A stretch of 64,000 nt of DNA from Pseudomonas frederiksbergensis (GTDB lineage Bacteria; Pseudomonadota; Gammaproteobacteria; Pseudomonadales; Pseudomonadaceae): contig NZ_MOBP01000020.1 in assembly GCF_003732665.1 (NCBI RefSeq), positions 46,477 to 110,476 of the forward strand, written 5' to 3'. This document shows, one piece after another, positions 21,401-28,020 of this stretch. The notes below the pieces were generated by a model. The model had not been told where the DNA came from. It saw only the letters and a program-made list of their open reading frames with translations, and searched no databases. Numbering within the stretch: position 1 is the stretch's first letter; every line of letters begins with the position of its first letter. The translations under genes were made by a program, and so were the position numbers.

Positions 21401-22406
21401 GCACCAATGGCTGCTGCGCTACCCGGACATCGGGCTGGTCAACGCCTATGGCCCGGCCGAATGCTCGGACGACGTGGCGTTCTTCCGTGTCGACATGGCC
21501 TCGACCCGCGGCAGCTATTTGCCGATTGGTACGCCGACCGACAACAACCGTTTGTACCTGCTCGATGGCGCACTGGAACTGGTGCCGCTGGGGGCGGTGG
21601 GTGAGTTGTGTGTCGCCGGCACCGGTGTTGGTCGCGGTTACGTCAGCGATCCGCTGCGCACCGCCCAGGTGTTTGTGCCGAACCCGTTCGGTGAGCCGGG
21701 AGATCGTCTGTATCGCACTGGCGACCTGGCCCGTCGGCGCAGTGACGGCGTGCTGGAATACGTTGGCCGGATTGACCATCAAGTGAAGATTCGCGGCTAC
21801 CGCATCGAGTTGGGGGAAATCGAGGCACGTCTGCACGAACAACCGGAAGTCCGTGACGCAGCGGTCGGCGTGCAGGAAGGCGTCAACGGCAAGCACTTGG
21901 TGGGTTATCTGGTGGCGGCGGATTCGGCGCTCAACCCGAGCGAACGACTGGAGCGCATCAAGCAACGCCTGCGCGCCGAGCTACCGGAATACATGGTGCC
22001 ACTGCACTGGTTGTGGCTCGACAAATTGCCGCTCAATGCCAACGGCAAACTGGATCGCAAGGCCCTGCCGGCGCTGGAGATCGGTCAGTTGCAGAGCCAG
22101 GACTACCTGGCGCCGCGCAATGAACTGGAACAGACCCTGGCGGATATCTGGGCCGAGGTGTTGAAGGTCGAGCAGGTCGGCGTGCGCGACAACTTCTTCG
22201 AACTGGGCGGGCATTCGCTGCTGGCGACACAGATTGCCTCGCGGGTGCAAAAAGCCCTGCAACGCAACGTGCCGCTGCGGGCGATGTTCGAGTGCAGTTC
22301 GGTGGAGGAGTTGGCGCAGTACATCGAGGGCTTGGCGGCGAGTGATATCACCGAGGAGAAGGTGGATCGGTTGAATGACCTGATGGCGGAGTTGGAGGGG
22401 TTTTGA
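9423..22406 (+). CDS. pvdL: Pyoverdine chromophore non-ribosomal peptide synthetase PvdL
   Basis: A 4327-residue NRPS that starts pyoverdine assembly in the cytoplasm. Domain order: acyl-AMP ligase (YTSGSTALPKG near residue 170); carrier 1 (LGGNS, about 611); condensation 1 (MHHIIADGWS, about 801); adenylation 1 (YTSGSTGQPKG, about 1275); carrier 2 (LGGHS, about 1662); condensation 2 (LHHIVTEGWA, about 1857); adenylation 2 (about 2337); carrier 3 (LGGDS, about 2734); epimerase (IHHLVVDGVSWR, about 2912, then FNYLGQ); condensation 3 (SNHHILIDAW, about 3383); adenylation 3 (about 3869); carrier 4 (about 4263). There is no thioesterase. This is the PvdL order, which loads a fatty acid, L-Glu, D-Tyr and L-Dab; substrates are inferred from that conservation. 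ATG 9423 (MTDAFELPSTL) has AGGA at 6-base spacing; a weaker in-frame ATG lies 60 bases upstream. Confidence 0.97.
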   Translation: MTDAFELPSTLVQALQRRAALTPDRVALRFLAETADQTVVLSYRELDQRARTIAGALQAQAGFGDRAVLLFPSGPDYVAAFFGCLYAGVIAVPAYPPESTKRHHQERLLSIISDAEPRLLLTSAGLRDALQQIQGAPPLLCVDTLDHSMAEHWVLPNLEHDHIAFLQYTSGSTALPKGVQVSHGNLVANELLIRHGFGIDLNPDDVIVSWLPLYHDMGLIGGLLQPIFSGVPCVLMSPAYFLGRPLRWLEAISEYGGTISGGPDFAYRLCSERVSESALERLDLSGWRVAYSGSEPIRLDTLERFAEKFASCGFTPDSFMASYGLAEATLFVAGTPRGQGIGNLKVNDQALAQNRAEAGEGAAIMSCGISQPDHAVLIVDPLALTELADNTVGEVWASGPSIAHGYWRNPEASAKTFVQHAGRTWLRTGDLGFKRDGEFFITGRLKDMLIVRGHNLYPQDIEQTVEREVEVVRKGRVAAFAVNIDGQEGIGIAAEISRSVQKILPPDALIKAIRQAVAEAYQEGPSVVVLLNPGALPKTSSGKLQRSACRNRLADGSLDSYALFPSADAEKATATPSASELQTLIANIWCEQLNVKQVNADDHFFLLGGNSIAATQVVARLREELGLELNLRLLFEAPTLGAFAAAVAQQQHDGGLAQGTITALSRIEAMPQSLAQNRLWITWQLDPQSSAYNIPGALRLRGELDEDALRASFQQLIERHESLRTRFFERDGVALQRVDAAGEFNLQLIDISDLPVDKREVRAQQIREDEAHTQFDLEKGPLLWVTLVRLDDEDHQLLVTMHHIIADGWSLNVLIDEFSRLYAAASQGQKATLAALPTQYADYGSWQRQWLAQGEGERQLAYWKNQLGDEHPVLSLATDHPRSAHHVHSAARHTVRLGVSLSEAIRQTAQAHEATPFMLLLTAFQSLLHRYSGQRDIRIGVPNANRPRLETQGLIGFFINTQVLRADVDSRLPFVELLAQTRQAALGAQAHQDLPFEQLLEAFPQARESGLFQVMFNHQQRDLSALRRLPGLLAEELPWHSREAKFDLQLHSEEDRNGRLSLSFDYANELFDVTTIERLAEHFTNLLREVCEQPQQAIGDLQLLTSGEHDQQASWSTAPCTPASQWLPELLNEQLRLTPERTALIWDGGQLDFAELHTQSNRLAHYLRDKGVGPDVCVAIAAERSPQLLIGLLAIIKAGGAYVPLDPDYPAERLAHMLSDSGVELLLTQTELLDRLPTSDGVSVIAMDALHLENWPSQAPGLHLHGDNLAYVIYTSGSTGQPKGVGNTHAALAERLQWMQNTYRLDETDVLMQKAPISFDVSVWECFWPLITGARLLIAGPGEHRDPHRIAQLVQQYGVTTLHFVPPLLALFIEEPLTSDCTSLRRVFSGGEALPAELRNRVLEQLPAVQLHNRYGPTETAINVTHWHCTMADGERSPIGRPLGNVVCRVLDSDLNPVPAGVPGELCISGIGLARGYLGRPGLTAERFVVDPLGENGARLYRTGDRARWTADGVIEYLGRLDQQVKLRGFRVEPEEIEARLLAQDGVAQAVVLVRETAAGGQLIGYYTSTDSSEDIDVQTQRLKAALAAELPEYMVPAQLMRLDEMPLSPSGKLDRRALPEPQWQVREHVEPVTALEQQIAGIWREVLGLKQIGLRDDFFALGGHSLLATQIISRTRQACDVELPLRALFENSELGAFAEQVRFIQASGKTNQQPPIEKVDRSQPVPLSYSQQRMWFLWQMEPDSPAYNVGGMARLRGVLDVGRFEAALQALIIRHETLRTTFPSIDGVARQQVHADTGMRMDWKDFSALDVELREQRVQALADSEAHTPFNLETGPLLRACLVKTAEQEHYLVLTLHHIVTEGWAMDIFARELSALYEAFVDDRESPLEALPVQYLDYSVWQRQWLESGERQRQLDYWTAQLGREHPLLELPGDRPRPPVQSHQGELFRFDLSDDLAARVRAFNAQNGLTLFMTMTAALAVLLYRYSGQTDLRIGAPVANRIRPESEGLIGAFLNTQVLRCQLDGQMSVGELFEQVRHTVIEGQSHQDLPFDHLVEALQPPRSAAYNPLFQVMCNVQRWEFQQSRTLAGMTVEYLANDARATKFDLNLEVTDLDHRLGCCLTYSTDLFDEPRIARMAGHWRNLLEALLADPQQRLSDLPLLETSEQQNLLDSLGIEPGEHRLDQCIHHLFSEQALARKDAPALTFAGQTLSYAELDSRANRLAWMLRERGVGPQVRVGLALERSLEMVIGLLAILKAGGAYVPLDPEYPLDRLHYMIEDSGIGLLLSDKAMFNALGELPATVARWCLEDDAAELANYPATELPFISLPQHQAYLIYTSGSTGKPKGVVVSHGEIAMHCQAVIERFGMRPDDCELHFYSINFDAATERLLVPLLSGAQVVLRAQGQWDAEEICDLIRQHQINILGFTPSYGSQLAQWLATQGETLPVRMIITGGEALTGEHLSRIRAAFTPSLFFNAYGPTETVVMPLASLAPEVLDEGLGSVPIGSVIGARVAYILDADLALVPQGATGELYVGGAGLAQGYHERAGMTAERFVADPFASNGGRIYRTGDLVRQRADGLVEYLGRIDHQVKIRGFRIELGEIETRLLEHKSIREAVVLALDAPSGKQLVGYLVTDVAEQDEAQQSALREALKAHLKSQLPDYMVPTHLILLASMPLTANGKLDRRALPAPDPELNRQHYVAPSNELELTLAGIWCEVLNVAQVGLNDNFFELGGDSILSIQVVSRARQQGIHFSPRDLFQHQTVQTLAAVATRTEQVSAEQGLLVGESGLTPIQHWFFDTDIPERQHWNQALLLEPTVALDPHRLEQALLAVIEQHDALRLRFTQTEAQWHAEHQAINDTPVLWQVRVASMDKCTALFADAQRSLDLEQGPLIRALLVDGPEGQQRLFIAIHHLVVDGVSWRVLLDDLQTVYRQLDAEQSVKLPAKTSAFKDWTARLQAYAGSESLREELDWWQSQLAGSSADLPCDRPQGGQQNRHAQTVSVRLDAERTRQLLQQAPSAYRTQVNDLLLTALARVMCRWSGHESALIQLEGHGRETLFDEIDLTRTVGWFTSAYPLRLVPAAEQGASIKAIKEQLRAVPHKGLGYGVLRYLADDLCRQTMAALPVAPITFNYLGQFDQSFGADALFRPLDEPVDAAHDPHAPLPNELSVDSQVYGGELVLRWTFSAERYEPQTISDLADAYLGELQSLIEHCLQDDAGGLTPSDFPLAKLTQPQLDALPIPAAVIEDVYPLTPMQEGMLLHTLLEPGTGLYYMQDRYRINSELDPERFAQAWQAVIARHEALRASFCWNVGEDMLQVIHKPGSTPIEYLDWTAVAETEQEPKLQTLLKTEREAGFDLLNQAPFHLRLIKVGAARYWFMMSNHHILIDAWCRSLLMNDFFEIYMALGEGRDAQLAVPPRYRDYIGWLQRQSLAEARQWWKTNLQGFERTTPIPSDRPFLREHAGDSGGMIVGDRYTRLDARDGAQLRELAQAHQLTINTFAQAAWALVLRRLSGDRDVLFGVTVAGRPVEMPEMQRTVGLFINSIALRVKMPEDDQRVSVRQWLSGLLDSNMQLREYEYLPLVTIQENSELPKGQPLFDSLFVFENAPVEVSVLDRAQSLNATSDSGRTHTNFPLTAVCYPGDDLGLHLSYDQRYFDESTVERMLGEFKRLLLALVEGFHGDMADLPLLGAEEQDFLVHGCNQSEHDYPLEKSYVELFEAQVAQHPQRIAASCLDRLHSYVDLNQRSNRLGHALIAAGVGLDQPVALLAERNLDLLGMIIGSFKAGAGYLPLDPGLPSQRLSRIIDLSRTPLLVCTQACREQAVALLEEFGCAHRPKLLVWEEVQASDTSVQNPGIYSAPDNLAYVIYTSGSTGLPKGVMVEQRGMLNNQLSKVPYLNLSAADVIAQTASQSFDISVWQFLAAPLFGARVDIVPNTIAHDPQGLLAHVQSQGITVLESVPSLIQGMLAQERMSLDGLRWMLPTGEAMPPELAHQWLLRYPDIGLVNAYGPAECSDDVAFFRVDMASTRGSYLPIGTPTDNNRLYLLDGALELVPLGAVGELCVAGTGVGRGYVSDPLRTAQVFVPNPFGEPGDRLYRTGDLARRRSDGVLEYVGRIDHQVKIRGYRIELGEIEARLHEQPEVRDAAVGVQEGVNGKHLVGYLVAADSALNPSERLERIKQRLRAELPEYMVPLHWLWLDKLPLNANGKLDRKALPALEIGQLQSQDYLAPRNELEQTLADIWAEVLKVEQVGVRDNFFELGGHSLLATQIASRVQKALQRNVPLRAMFECSSVEELAQYIEGLAASDITEEKVDRLNDLMAELEGF

Positions 22407-22430
22407 TTCTTTAGCGTCTGTAAGGGCCTC

Positions 22431-22494
22431 TTCGCGAGCAAGCCCGCTCCCACATTGGAACGCGTTCCCCTGTGGGAGCGGGCTTGCTCGCGAA
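22431..22494. repeat. REP palindrome pair after pvdL
   Basis: A perfect 24-base inverted repeat (22431-22454 against 22471-22494) of the TGTGGGAGCGGGCTTGC type, separated by 16 bases, 25 bases after the pvdL stop. It may act as a 3' stabiliser or stop signal. Confidence 0.92.
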
Positions 22495-22577
22495 AGGGCC
22501 GTAACAGCCACAGCAAGGTTGACTGCCAGGCCACACCAGCCCAGTCTTCCTCCTCCATTTTGGTGAGGAGACAGCTA

Positions 22578-23390
22578 ATGCCCTTCGCAACAATAGACGG
22601 ACAACCCCTGCACTACACCGACCAAGGCACCGGCCCCGCCGTGCTGCTGGCGGGCAGTTACCTGTGGGACCAGGCCATGTGGGCACCGCAGATTGCCGCG
22701 TTGTCCCAGCATTACCGGGTGATTGCCCTGGACCTCTGGGGCCACGGTCAATCCGCAAAACTCCCCGAAGGCACCACGTCCCTGGATGACATCGCGCGCC
22801 AGGCCCTGGCATTGCTCGATCATCTGGACATCGACCGCGTCACCCTGGTCGGGTTGTCGGTCGGCGGCATGTGGGGCGTGCGCCTGGCGCTGTCGGCACC
22901 GCAACGGCTCAACGGCCTGGTGCTGATGGACACCTACGTCGGCGTCGAGCCGGAACCGACTCGCCAATACTATTTCTCGCTGTTCAAACAGATTGAAGAC
23001 AGCGGCGTGATCGCCCCGCAGTTGCTGGACATCGTGGTGCCGATCTTCTTCCGGCCGGGCATCGATCCGCAGTCGGCGCTGTATCAGGATTTCCGCGCAG
23101 CATTGGCAGCGCTGCCAGCGGAGCGTCTGCGCGAGAGCATCGTGCCGATGGGGCGGATTACCTTTGGACGGGATGATCTGTTGCCGCGTCTGGGTGAGTT
23201 GAATCCTGACACCACCTTGGTGATGTGTGGCGATCAGGACAAACCGCGTCCGCCGAGCGAGGCTCGGGAAATGGCTGAGTTGATTGGTTGTTCGTGTGTG
23301 CTGGTGCCGGAGGCGGGGCATATCTCCAATCTGGAGAGTGCGGGGTTTGTCACTGAGGCGTTGTTGAAGTTTTTGGCTGAAAGGAATTAG
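22578..23390 (+). CDS. Alpha/beta-fold hydrolase
   Basis: A 270-residue serine hydrolase. The nucleophile elbow is GLSVGG (about residue 95), the acid is probably in VMCGDQDKPRPP and the His is in EAGHIS, so the catalytic triad is complete. An oxyanion region near LLAGSYLWDQAMW fits the 3-oxoadipate-enol-lactonase/esterase type. The start is set by GAGGAG 7 bases upstream of ATG 22578. It follows pvdL on the same strand but is separated by a REP pair and about 170 bases; it is not the type II thioesterase PvdG. The substrate is unknown. Confidence 0.8.
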   Translation: MPFATIDGQPLHYTDQGTGPAVLLAGSYLWDQAMWAPQIAALSQHYRVIALDLWGHGQSAKLPEGTTSLDDIARQALALLDHLDIDRVTLVGLSVGGMWGVRLALSAPQRLNGLVLMDTYVGVEPEPTRQYYFSLFKQIEDSGVIAPQLLDIVVPIFFRPGIDPQSALYQDFRAALAALPAERLRESIVPMGRITFGRDDLLPRLGELNPDTTLVMCGDQDKPRPPSEAREMAELIGCSCVLVPEAGHISNLESAGFVTEALLKFLAERN

Positions 23391-23402
23391 CCGACTGTTC
23401 AA

Positions 23403-23513
23403 GATCGTTCCCACGCTCTGCGTGGGAATGCCGCCCGGGACGCTCCGCGTCCCTTCGCAGGCGTGACGCAGAGCGTCACAGGATGCATTCCCACGCAGAG
23501 CGTGGGAACGATC
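23403..23513. repeat. Long compound palindromic repeat (not of the REP families)
   Basis: The outer arms are a perfect 29-base inverted repeat, 23403-23431 against 23485-23513, each itself palindromic around GTTCCCACGC..GCGTGGGAA. Inside lie two more palindromes, GGGACGCTCCGCGTCCC and GTGACGCAGAGCGTCAC. It occupies the whole gap between the hydrolase stop and the dsbG stop. It resembles a dispersed Pseudomonas intergenic repeat. Confidence 0.85.
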
Positions 23514-23517
23514 AAAA

Positions 23518-24288
23518 CTACTTCGGCCCAAGAATCTTCAACAACTTGTCCGGCGACGGCGCGCCTTGCTGTTGCTGCAACTCGCCCTTGTCGTCCATGT
23601 AGAAAATCGCCGGGGTTGCCTGCAGCTCCAGGTCTTCCATCAACTGCATGTTCGCCGCCAGTTTCGCCTGGATCGCCGGGGGGACGTCCTTCATGGCTTT
23701 GAGCGAACTTTGCTTGCCGGACTTCTCGTGGTCTTCCAGGGCTTTGCTCGGGTCTTTGGCCGCCAGCAGCGCGGCGGATTTGCCGGGGCTGTCTTCGCGG
23801 ATGATGCCGACCATGATGTGGCGCAACTGCACCTTGCCGGACTTGACCCACGGCCGCGCCTGTTCCCAGAACATGTTGCAGTAAGGGCAGTTCGGGTCGC
23901 TGAACAGGTAGACGACACGCGGGGCGTCCTTGTTGCCGTCGCCGATCCAGTTGCTCGCTTCCATCTTGCCCCAGACTTCCTTGGACATCGGCGCGTACAC
24001 CAGTTTCTGCAACGGTGCGCTGCTCAGGTCATTGCCGTCGGCGTCGTACAGGTTGCCGAGCAAGACGTGCTTGCCATCCGGGGTCAGGTACAGCGCCATG
24101 CCACGGTTCTGGTATTGCGCCGCATAGCCGCGCAAACCGTCTGGCGCATCGAACTGGCCGACGATTTTTGCGCCCTTGGCTTCGATCTTCTTGATCGCCT
24201 CGGGCAGTTCTTCAACAGCCTGCGCCGACGGCAGGTGCAGCAGGGCTGCGCCCAGGGTCAGCGTCAGCAGGTGGCGGAGGCGGGGCAT
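23518..24288 (-). CDS. dsbG: Thiol:disulfide interchange protein DsbG
   Basis: A 256-residue periplasmic protein with a signal peptide (LLTLTLGAALLHLPSAQA). The thioredoxin-fold active site is CPYC in FSDPNCPYCNMFW, and TPAIFY carries the cis-proline. The N-terminal 60-70 residues fit the DsbC/DsbG dimerisation domain. DsbG reduces sulfenylated or mispaired cysteines and is kept reduced by DsbD. Its start overlaps the preceding TlpA-like gene by 25 bases, so it is the last gene of the dsbD operon. Confidence 0.92.
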   Translation of the reverse strand: MPRLRHLLTLTLGAALLHLPSAQAVEELPEAIKKIEAKGAKIVGQFDAPDGLRGYAAQYQNRGMALYLTPDGKHVLLGNLYDADGNDLSSAPLQKLVYAPMSKEVWGKMEASNWIGDGNKDAPRVVYLFSDPNCPYCNMFWEQARPWVKSGKVQLRHIMVGIIREDSPGKSAALLAAKDPSKALEDHEKSGKQSSLKAMKDVPPAIQAKLAANMQLMEDLELQATPAIFYMDDKGELQQQQGAPSPDKLLKILGPK

Positions 24289-25115
24289 GGCAATTTCCTT
24301 GTGGCGGGAGTGGGGGCGTCGAAGTTTTCCAGGGCGCGGGCCAGGCTGGCTTCGGACAATTCGCCCAGATGGCTGCCCAGCAGGCGACCGTCGTTGCTAT
24401 AGAACAGCGTAGTCGGCAATGCCATGGACCCGACCGCTTGACCCAAGCGGCCACTGCCGTCGAACAACACGTTGGACAGGCTCAGGCCCTGGGTTTCCAG
24501 GAAGGTACTGACGCTTTGCATGCTCTCAGCCTGGTTGACGAACAGGAAGGTCAGGTCCGGGCGCTGTTGCTGGGCGTTTTCCAGCACCGGCATCTCCCGG
24601 CGACATGGCGGGCACCAGGTGGCCCAGAGGTTGATCACCAGCGGGCCGCCCTGATAGTCGGCCAGTTGCACGGTTTCTCCGGCGGCGTTGCGCAAGGTGA
24701 TGTCCGGCAGGCGCGTGCCTTGTTCGTAGATACTCAGGGAGAAGGTCGCCAGCAGCCAAAACAACAGGCCAGTGCCCACCCCAAAACCCAGTGGCCGACG
24801 CAACCCCGGTCGACGCCAGCCGCGATACAACGCCGCGAGCACCAGCACGATCACGCCGGGCCAGGCGAGAAAACCGCCATCGCGCAGGTCGATGATCTGC
24901 CACGGATCGTTGCGATACTGCGCCCAATAGGCGATCACGAAACTGACCCGCGCCGCCAGCAGGCCCAGCAGGAACAGGCTGAACAGCACCGACTCGGGGT
25001 TCTCGCCGCCACGCTTGGCCACCCGCCAGCCAACGAATGTAGCCAGCGCCAGGGCACTGATCAGCAGCAGGTGGTTAAGCGCGATGGCAAAGGTGCCGAG
25101 GGTAAAGGTCAGCAT
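24264..25115 (-). CDS. Membrane-anchored TlpA-like thiol-disulfide oxidoreductase
   Basis: A 283-residue protein. The first 140 residues hold about four hydrophobic helices; the C-terminal half is a TlpA/ResA thioredoxin domain with NLWATWCPPCRREMP and the cis-proline ALPTTLFY. It should be held in the inner membrane with the thioredoxin domain in the periplasm. The ATG is fused to the dsbD stop as TAATG, and the end overlaps dsbG, so all three are co-translated. I recall the same three-gene order in P. aeruginosa (PA2476-PA2478). It may pass electrons from DsbD to a specific partner; its own substrate is unknown. Confidence 0.85.
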   Translation of the reverse strand: MLTFTLGTFAIALNHLLLISALALATFVGWRVAKRGGENPESVLFSLFLLGLLAARVSFVIAYWAQYRNDPWQIIDLRDGGFLAWPGVIVLVLAALYRGWRRPGLRRPLGFGVGTGLLFWLLATFSLSIYEQGTRLPDITLRNAAGETVQLADYQGGPLVINLWATWCPPCRREMPVLENAQQQRPDLTFLFVNQAESMQSVSTFLETQGLSLSNVLFDGSGRLGQAVGSMALPTTLFYSNDGRLLGSHLGELSEASLARALENFDAPTPATRKLPCPASATC

Positions 25116-26845
25116 TAACGGGCTTCTCGGGTAGTGTTCCAGCGTTGCAGGAAAGTCTCGGCATCCACCTCGCCGGTGATGCGCTGGCTGCGGCGCTCGC
25201 TGCCATCGGCATCGATCCACAACAGGCTTGGCGGTCCCGGCACTTTATAGCGGCCGAGTAGCTCGCGGCTGGCGGCATTGTCGGCGGTGACGTCCAGCCG
25301 TAGCAAGCGCACGTCTTTTAATGCATCCAATACCTGCGGCTTGGCGAAAACCTGTTTTTCCATGACCTTGCACGCCACGCACCAGTCGGCGTAGTAATCC
25401 AGCAGCACCCACTGGCCTTGAGCCTGGGCGGCGTCGAGTTCCCGTTGCAGGGCGGCGGGATCTTTAATCGTCGTGAAAGCGTCGTGGCCGACGGTTGCAC
25501 CGGATGGGCGAGCCGCGCTGTAGACCTGCAACGGCTTGAACAAGTCATCACTGCCACCCGCCGCACCGACCATCAGCAGACTGCCCCACACGCCGAGCAG
25601 CAGTGAACTGGCGCCAAACACCTGGGCCACTCGACCGAAACCTTCCGATTGCTTCCAGGCGCTGTAGGCCGCGATCAGCAACAGCGCACCGCACAGGCCG
25701 ACCCACAACGATTGATCCAGCACCGGCCGCAACATCAGCAGCGCGGTGGCGAGGAACAGGAAACCGAACACGCCTTTGAGCAGGTTCATCCAGGCACCGG
25801 GCTTGGGCAGGAACCGGTTGCCGACGGTCACCAGCAACAGCAGCGGGATGCCCATGCCGATGCCCATGGCAAACAGAATCAGCCCACCGTGCAGCGCGTT
25901 GCCGCTCTGGGCGATGTAGAGCAGGGCGCCGGCCAGGGGCGCGGTCATGCACGGGCCGACCAACAGACCGGACAAGGCTCCGAGCACGCCAGCACCGATC
26001 AGGCTGCCGCCGCGTTGATTGCGCGAGACGTTTTCCAGTCGATCACGTAGCGCCACTGGCAATTGCAATTCGAAGAAGCCGAACATCGGCAACGCCAGCA
26101 GCACGAACACCGCCGCAAAACTGCCGAGCAACCACGGATTTTGCAGCAACGCCTGGAGGTTCGCTCCCAGCAACGACGCCAAAACCCCCATCGCCGCATA
26201 CACCAGCGCCATGCAAATCACATAACTGCTGGCCAAGGCGAAACCGCGCTTTGGCGTGGCGCCGCTGCCGACGATCAGACCGGCGAGGATCGGCAGCATC
26301 GGCAGGGTGCAAGGAGTAAATGCCAGCAACAGCCCAAGGCCGAAGAACACCAACAGGCTCCAGCCCAGCGCCCGCTGTTGCAGGTTGCTGGCCAAGGCTT
26401 GATCCGGTGCCTCATTGGTCGCTGTGGTTGGCGCAGCGCCCCCCAGGTCGACCACTTGGGTTTGCGGCGGATAACACAGGCCCGCATCGGCACAGCCCTG
26501 GAAACCGACCTTGATCTGGCCAGTGGCCTCGGCCGGGATTTTCAGCTCCAGGCCTTGGCGATAGACCGGTTGTTCACCGAAGAACTCATCACTGTGGGAC
26601 TCGCCCTCAGGCAAAACAGGCATGTTTTGCGGGGCCAGGCCATCGAATTTCAGACGCTTCTGATACAGGTAATAGCCGTCGGCAATCTGCCAGAACAGCT
26701 GGGTTTCACCGCTTTCCAGACGTTCGGAGGTAAAGATGAACGCTTTCGCCACAGGGAGAAATTCAGGTTTGGTGTCGAACGGATTCGAGCCTGCGTGGGC
26801 GATACCCGAGAGCAAGAGAATAAAGAGTAAGAAAAAACGCCGCAT
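25115..26845 (-). CDS. dsbD: Thiol:disulfide interchange reductase DsbD
   Basis: A 576-residue inner-membrane electron carrier, complete. After a signal peptide (FFLLFILLLSGIAHA) the periplasmic alpha domain has the CADAGLC cysteine pair; the membrane domain carries FTPCTLPML and VGPCMTAPLAG, the two conserved transmembrane cysteines; the C-terminal gamma domain has YADWCVACKVME. It moves electrons from cytoplasmic thioredoxin to periplasmic DsbG-type proteins. It is the first gene of a three-gene operon with the TlpA-like protein and DsbG. It is probably a second DsbD of the genome. Confidence 0.95.
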   Translation of the reverse strand: MRRFFLLFILLLSGIAHAGSNPFDTKPEFLPVAKAFIFTSERLESGETQLFWQIADGYYLYQKRLKFDGLAPQNMPVLPEGESHSDEFFGEQPVYRQGLELKIPAEATGQIKVGFQGCADAGLCYPPQTQVVDLGGAAPTTATNEAPDQALASNLQQRALGWSLLVFFGLGLLLAFTPCTLPMLPILAGLIVGSGATPKRGFALASSYVICMALVYAAMGVLASLLGANLQALLQNPWLLGSFAAVFVLLALPMFGFFELQLPVALRDRLENVSRNQRGGSLIGAGVLGALSGLLVGPCMTAPLAGALLYIAQSGNALHGGLILFAMGIGMGIPLLLLVTVGNRFLPKPGAWMNLLKGVFGFLFLATALLMLRPVLDQSLWVGLCGALLLIAAYSAWKQSEGFGRVAQVFGASSLLLGVWGSLLMVGAAGGSDDLFKPLQVYSAARPSGATVGHDAFTTIKDPAALQRELDAAQAQGQWVLLDYYADWCVACKVMEKQVFAKPQVLDALKDVRLLRLDVTADNAASRELLGRYKVPGPPSLLWIDADGSERRSQRITGEVDAETFLQRWNTTREAR

Positions 26846-26975
26846 GAGCCATCCAGTGCCGGTACAAGTCAGGGCAAGATGCTGGTCGCCGATTAACCGG
26901 TGATTAATGGGGTGTTGCCGGTCTGAGGGACCCGACCGACAACACCCCGCAAAGGCGAGTGCGCCGTCGCGAGGG

Positions 26976-27917
26976 TCAGACCCCGTGATAGGTCAGCCGA
27001 TGTTCCGACAGGGGCGGGTGCGAGTCCTTCCAGGTCTGGGCAACCTTCAGGGCCAGAGCGATTTCTTGCGGGCTCATGGCCTTGCCGAGGTCGTCGAGGA
27101 ACAGGGCTGCGCTGTTATGCAGTTGGTATTCCGGAGCCGAATTCACCACCAGCCAGACGAGGGCGTAGCTGAGGGGATAATTTTTTTTGTAGCCATACTC
27201 GGGATCACCGCCCGATTCACCGTGGCCAAGGGCGAACCCATATTTGAGCACGCCGTAGAGATCATTCAGCGCCGCGGTTTTTTCCAGCCATTCGCGCCTT
27301 AGGGATGGGAACGTGGTCACTTTCTGACGGTTGGTGTACCAGTTCATCGCCAGGGGGAAGTTGACATGGGCCGCCCGTTCCAGCAGCAGATCGATAACAT
27401 CCGTTGGGTTTTGGCCCTCCGGGACCAGACTTCTATCCCGGTCGTACTGCAGCGCCAGGATGTACAAGGCTTCGGGGAATCGCGTGTTCGCCGATTTTTT
27501 CAGCCACGTGATCTCCTTGGTCAGTTCGTACATTTGCAGCATCGCTTCGCCATCGCCCTGCTCGATACGTGGCGGCAGGAGTTCTCGGACCTTGTCCAGC
27601 GATTCGCTGTCACCCAGTCGCAACAAGGCGTAGACATCCTCTTGGGCGGCGGCCAGTCGATACCACTTTTTGGCCTCTTCGGTGATGCTGCCTTGCCGGC
27701 GCCTGAGCACTTCAGCCAGGGCATATTGCGCTGGCCGGTCACCGGCGGAGGCAGCGATGGTCAGGTAGGGCTCCGACGCCCTGAAGCTGCCCAGATTGTA
27801 GAGTTCCAGGCCTTTTTTCCGGGCATTTTCCTGGTGCACGTTCAGTTCGGCGATCAGGGCGGACAAGCTGTTGATCAGGTTGAAAAAGGTGGTCAAGTCA
27901 TCTGTATGCGCTTGCAT
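26976..27917 (-). CDS. Sel1-like repeat protein, function unknown
   Basis: A 313-residue soluble protein without signal peptide. It is helical, with Sel1/TPR-like stretches: GLELYNLGSFRASEPYLTIA, GDRPAQYALAEVLRRR, EEAKKWYRLAAAQEDVYALL and FPEALYILALQYDRD. Such repeats scaffold protein-protein contacts. ATG 27917 is chosen over an upstream TTG because of the GAAGG site. Together with the two hemopexin-like genes upstream on the same strand it forms a lower-GC block between dsbD and the response regulator gene. I do not recognise a closer family. Confidence 0.7.
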   Translation of the reverse strand: MQAHTDDLTTFFNLINSLSALIAELNVHQENARKKGLELYNLGSFRASEPYLTIAASAGDRPAQYALAEVLRRRQGSITEEAKKWYRLAAAQEDVYALLRLGDSESLDKVRELLPPRIEQGDGEAMLQMYELTKEITWLKKSANTRFPEALYILALQYDRDRSLVPEGQNPTDVIDLLLERAAHVNFPLAMNWYTNRQKVTTFPSLRREWLEKTAALNDLYGVLKYGFALGHGESGGDPEYGYKKNYPLSYALVWLVVNSAPEYQLHNSAALFLDDLGKAMSPQEIALALKVAQTWKDSHPPLSEHRLTYHGV

Positions 27918-28020
27918 GGTCAATACCTTCGTAAGAGTTGATTAAGCTCGTCTAGGGTATTGAGCGGTGAAGGGCAGGAGGCGTTACATATGTATCGCAT
28001 CCCGCGAATAGCGCTTTTTT

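Noticed and set aside
9423..22406. Long internal repeats within pvdL
   Set aside because: Explained by repeated adenylation, carrier and condensation domains of the NRPS, not by mobile or tandem repeats.
22431..22494. REP pair after pvdL as a rho-independent terminator
   Set aside because: The stem is strong but no T-tract follows on either strand; kept as a repeat only.
22578..23390. PvdG, the pyoverdine type II thioesterase
   Set aside because: The protein follows pvdL but its nucleophile elbow and lid resemble lactonase/esterase-type hydrolases and it is separated by a REP pair without a PvdS promoter.
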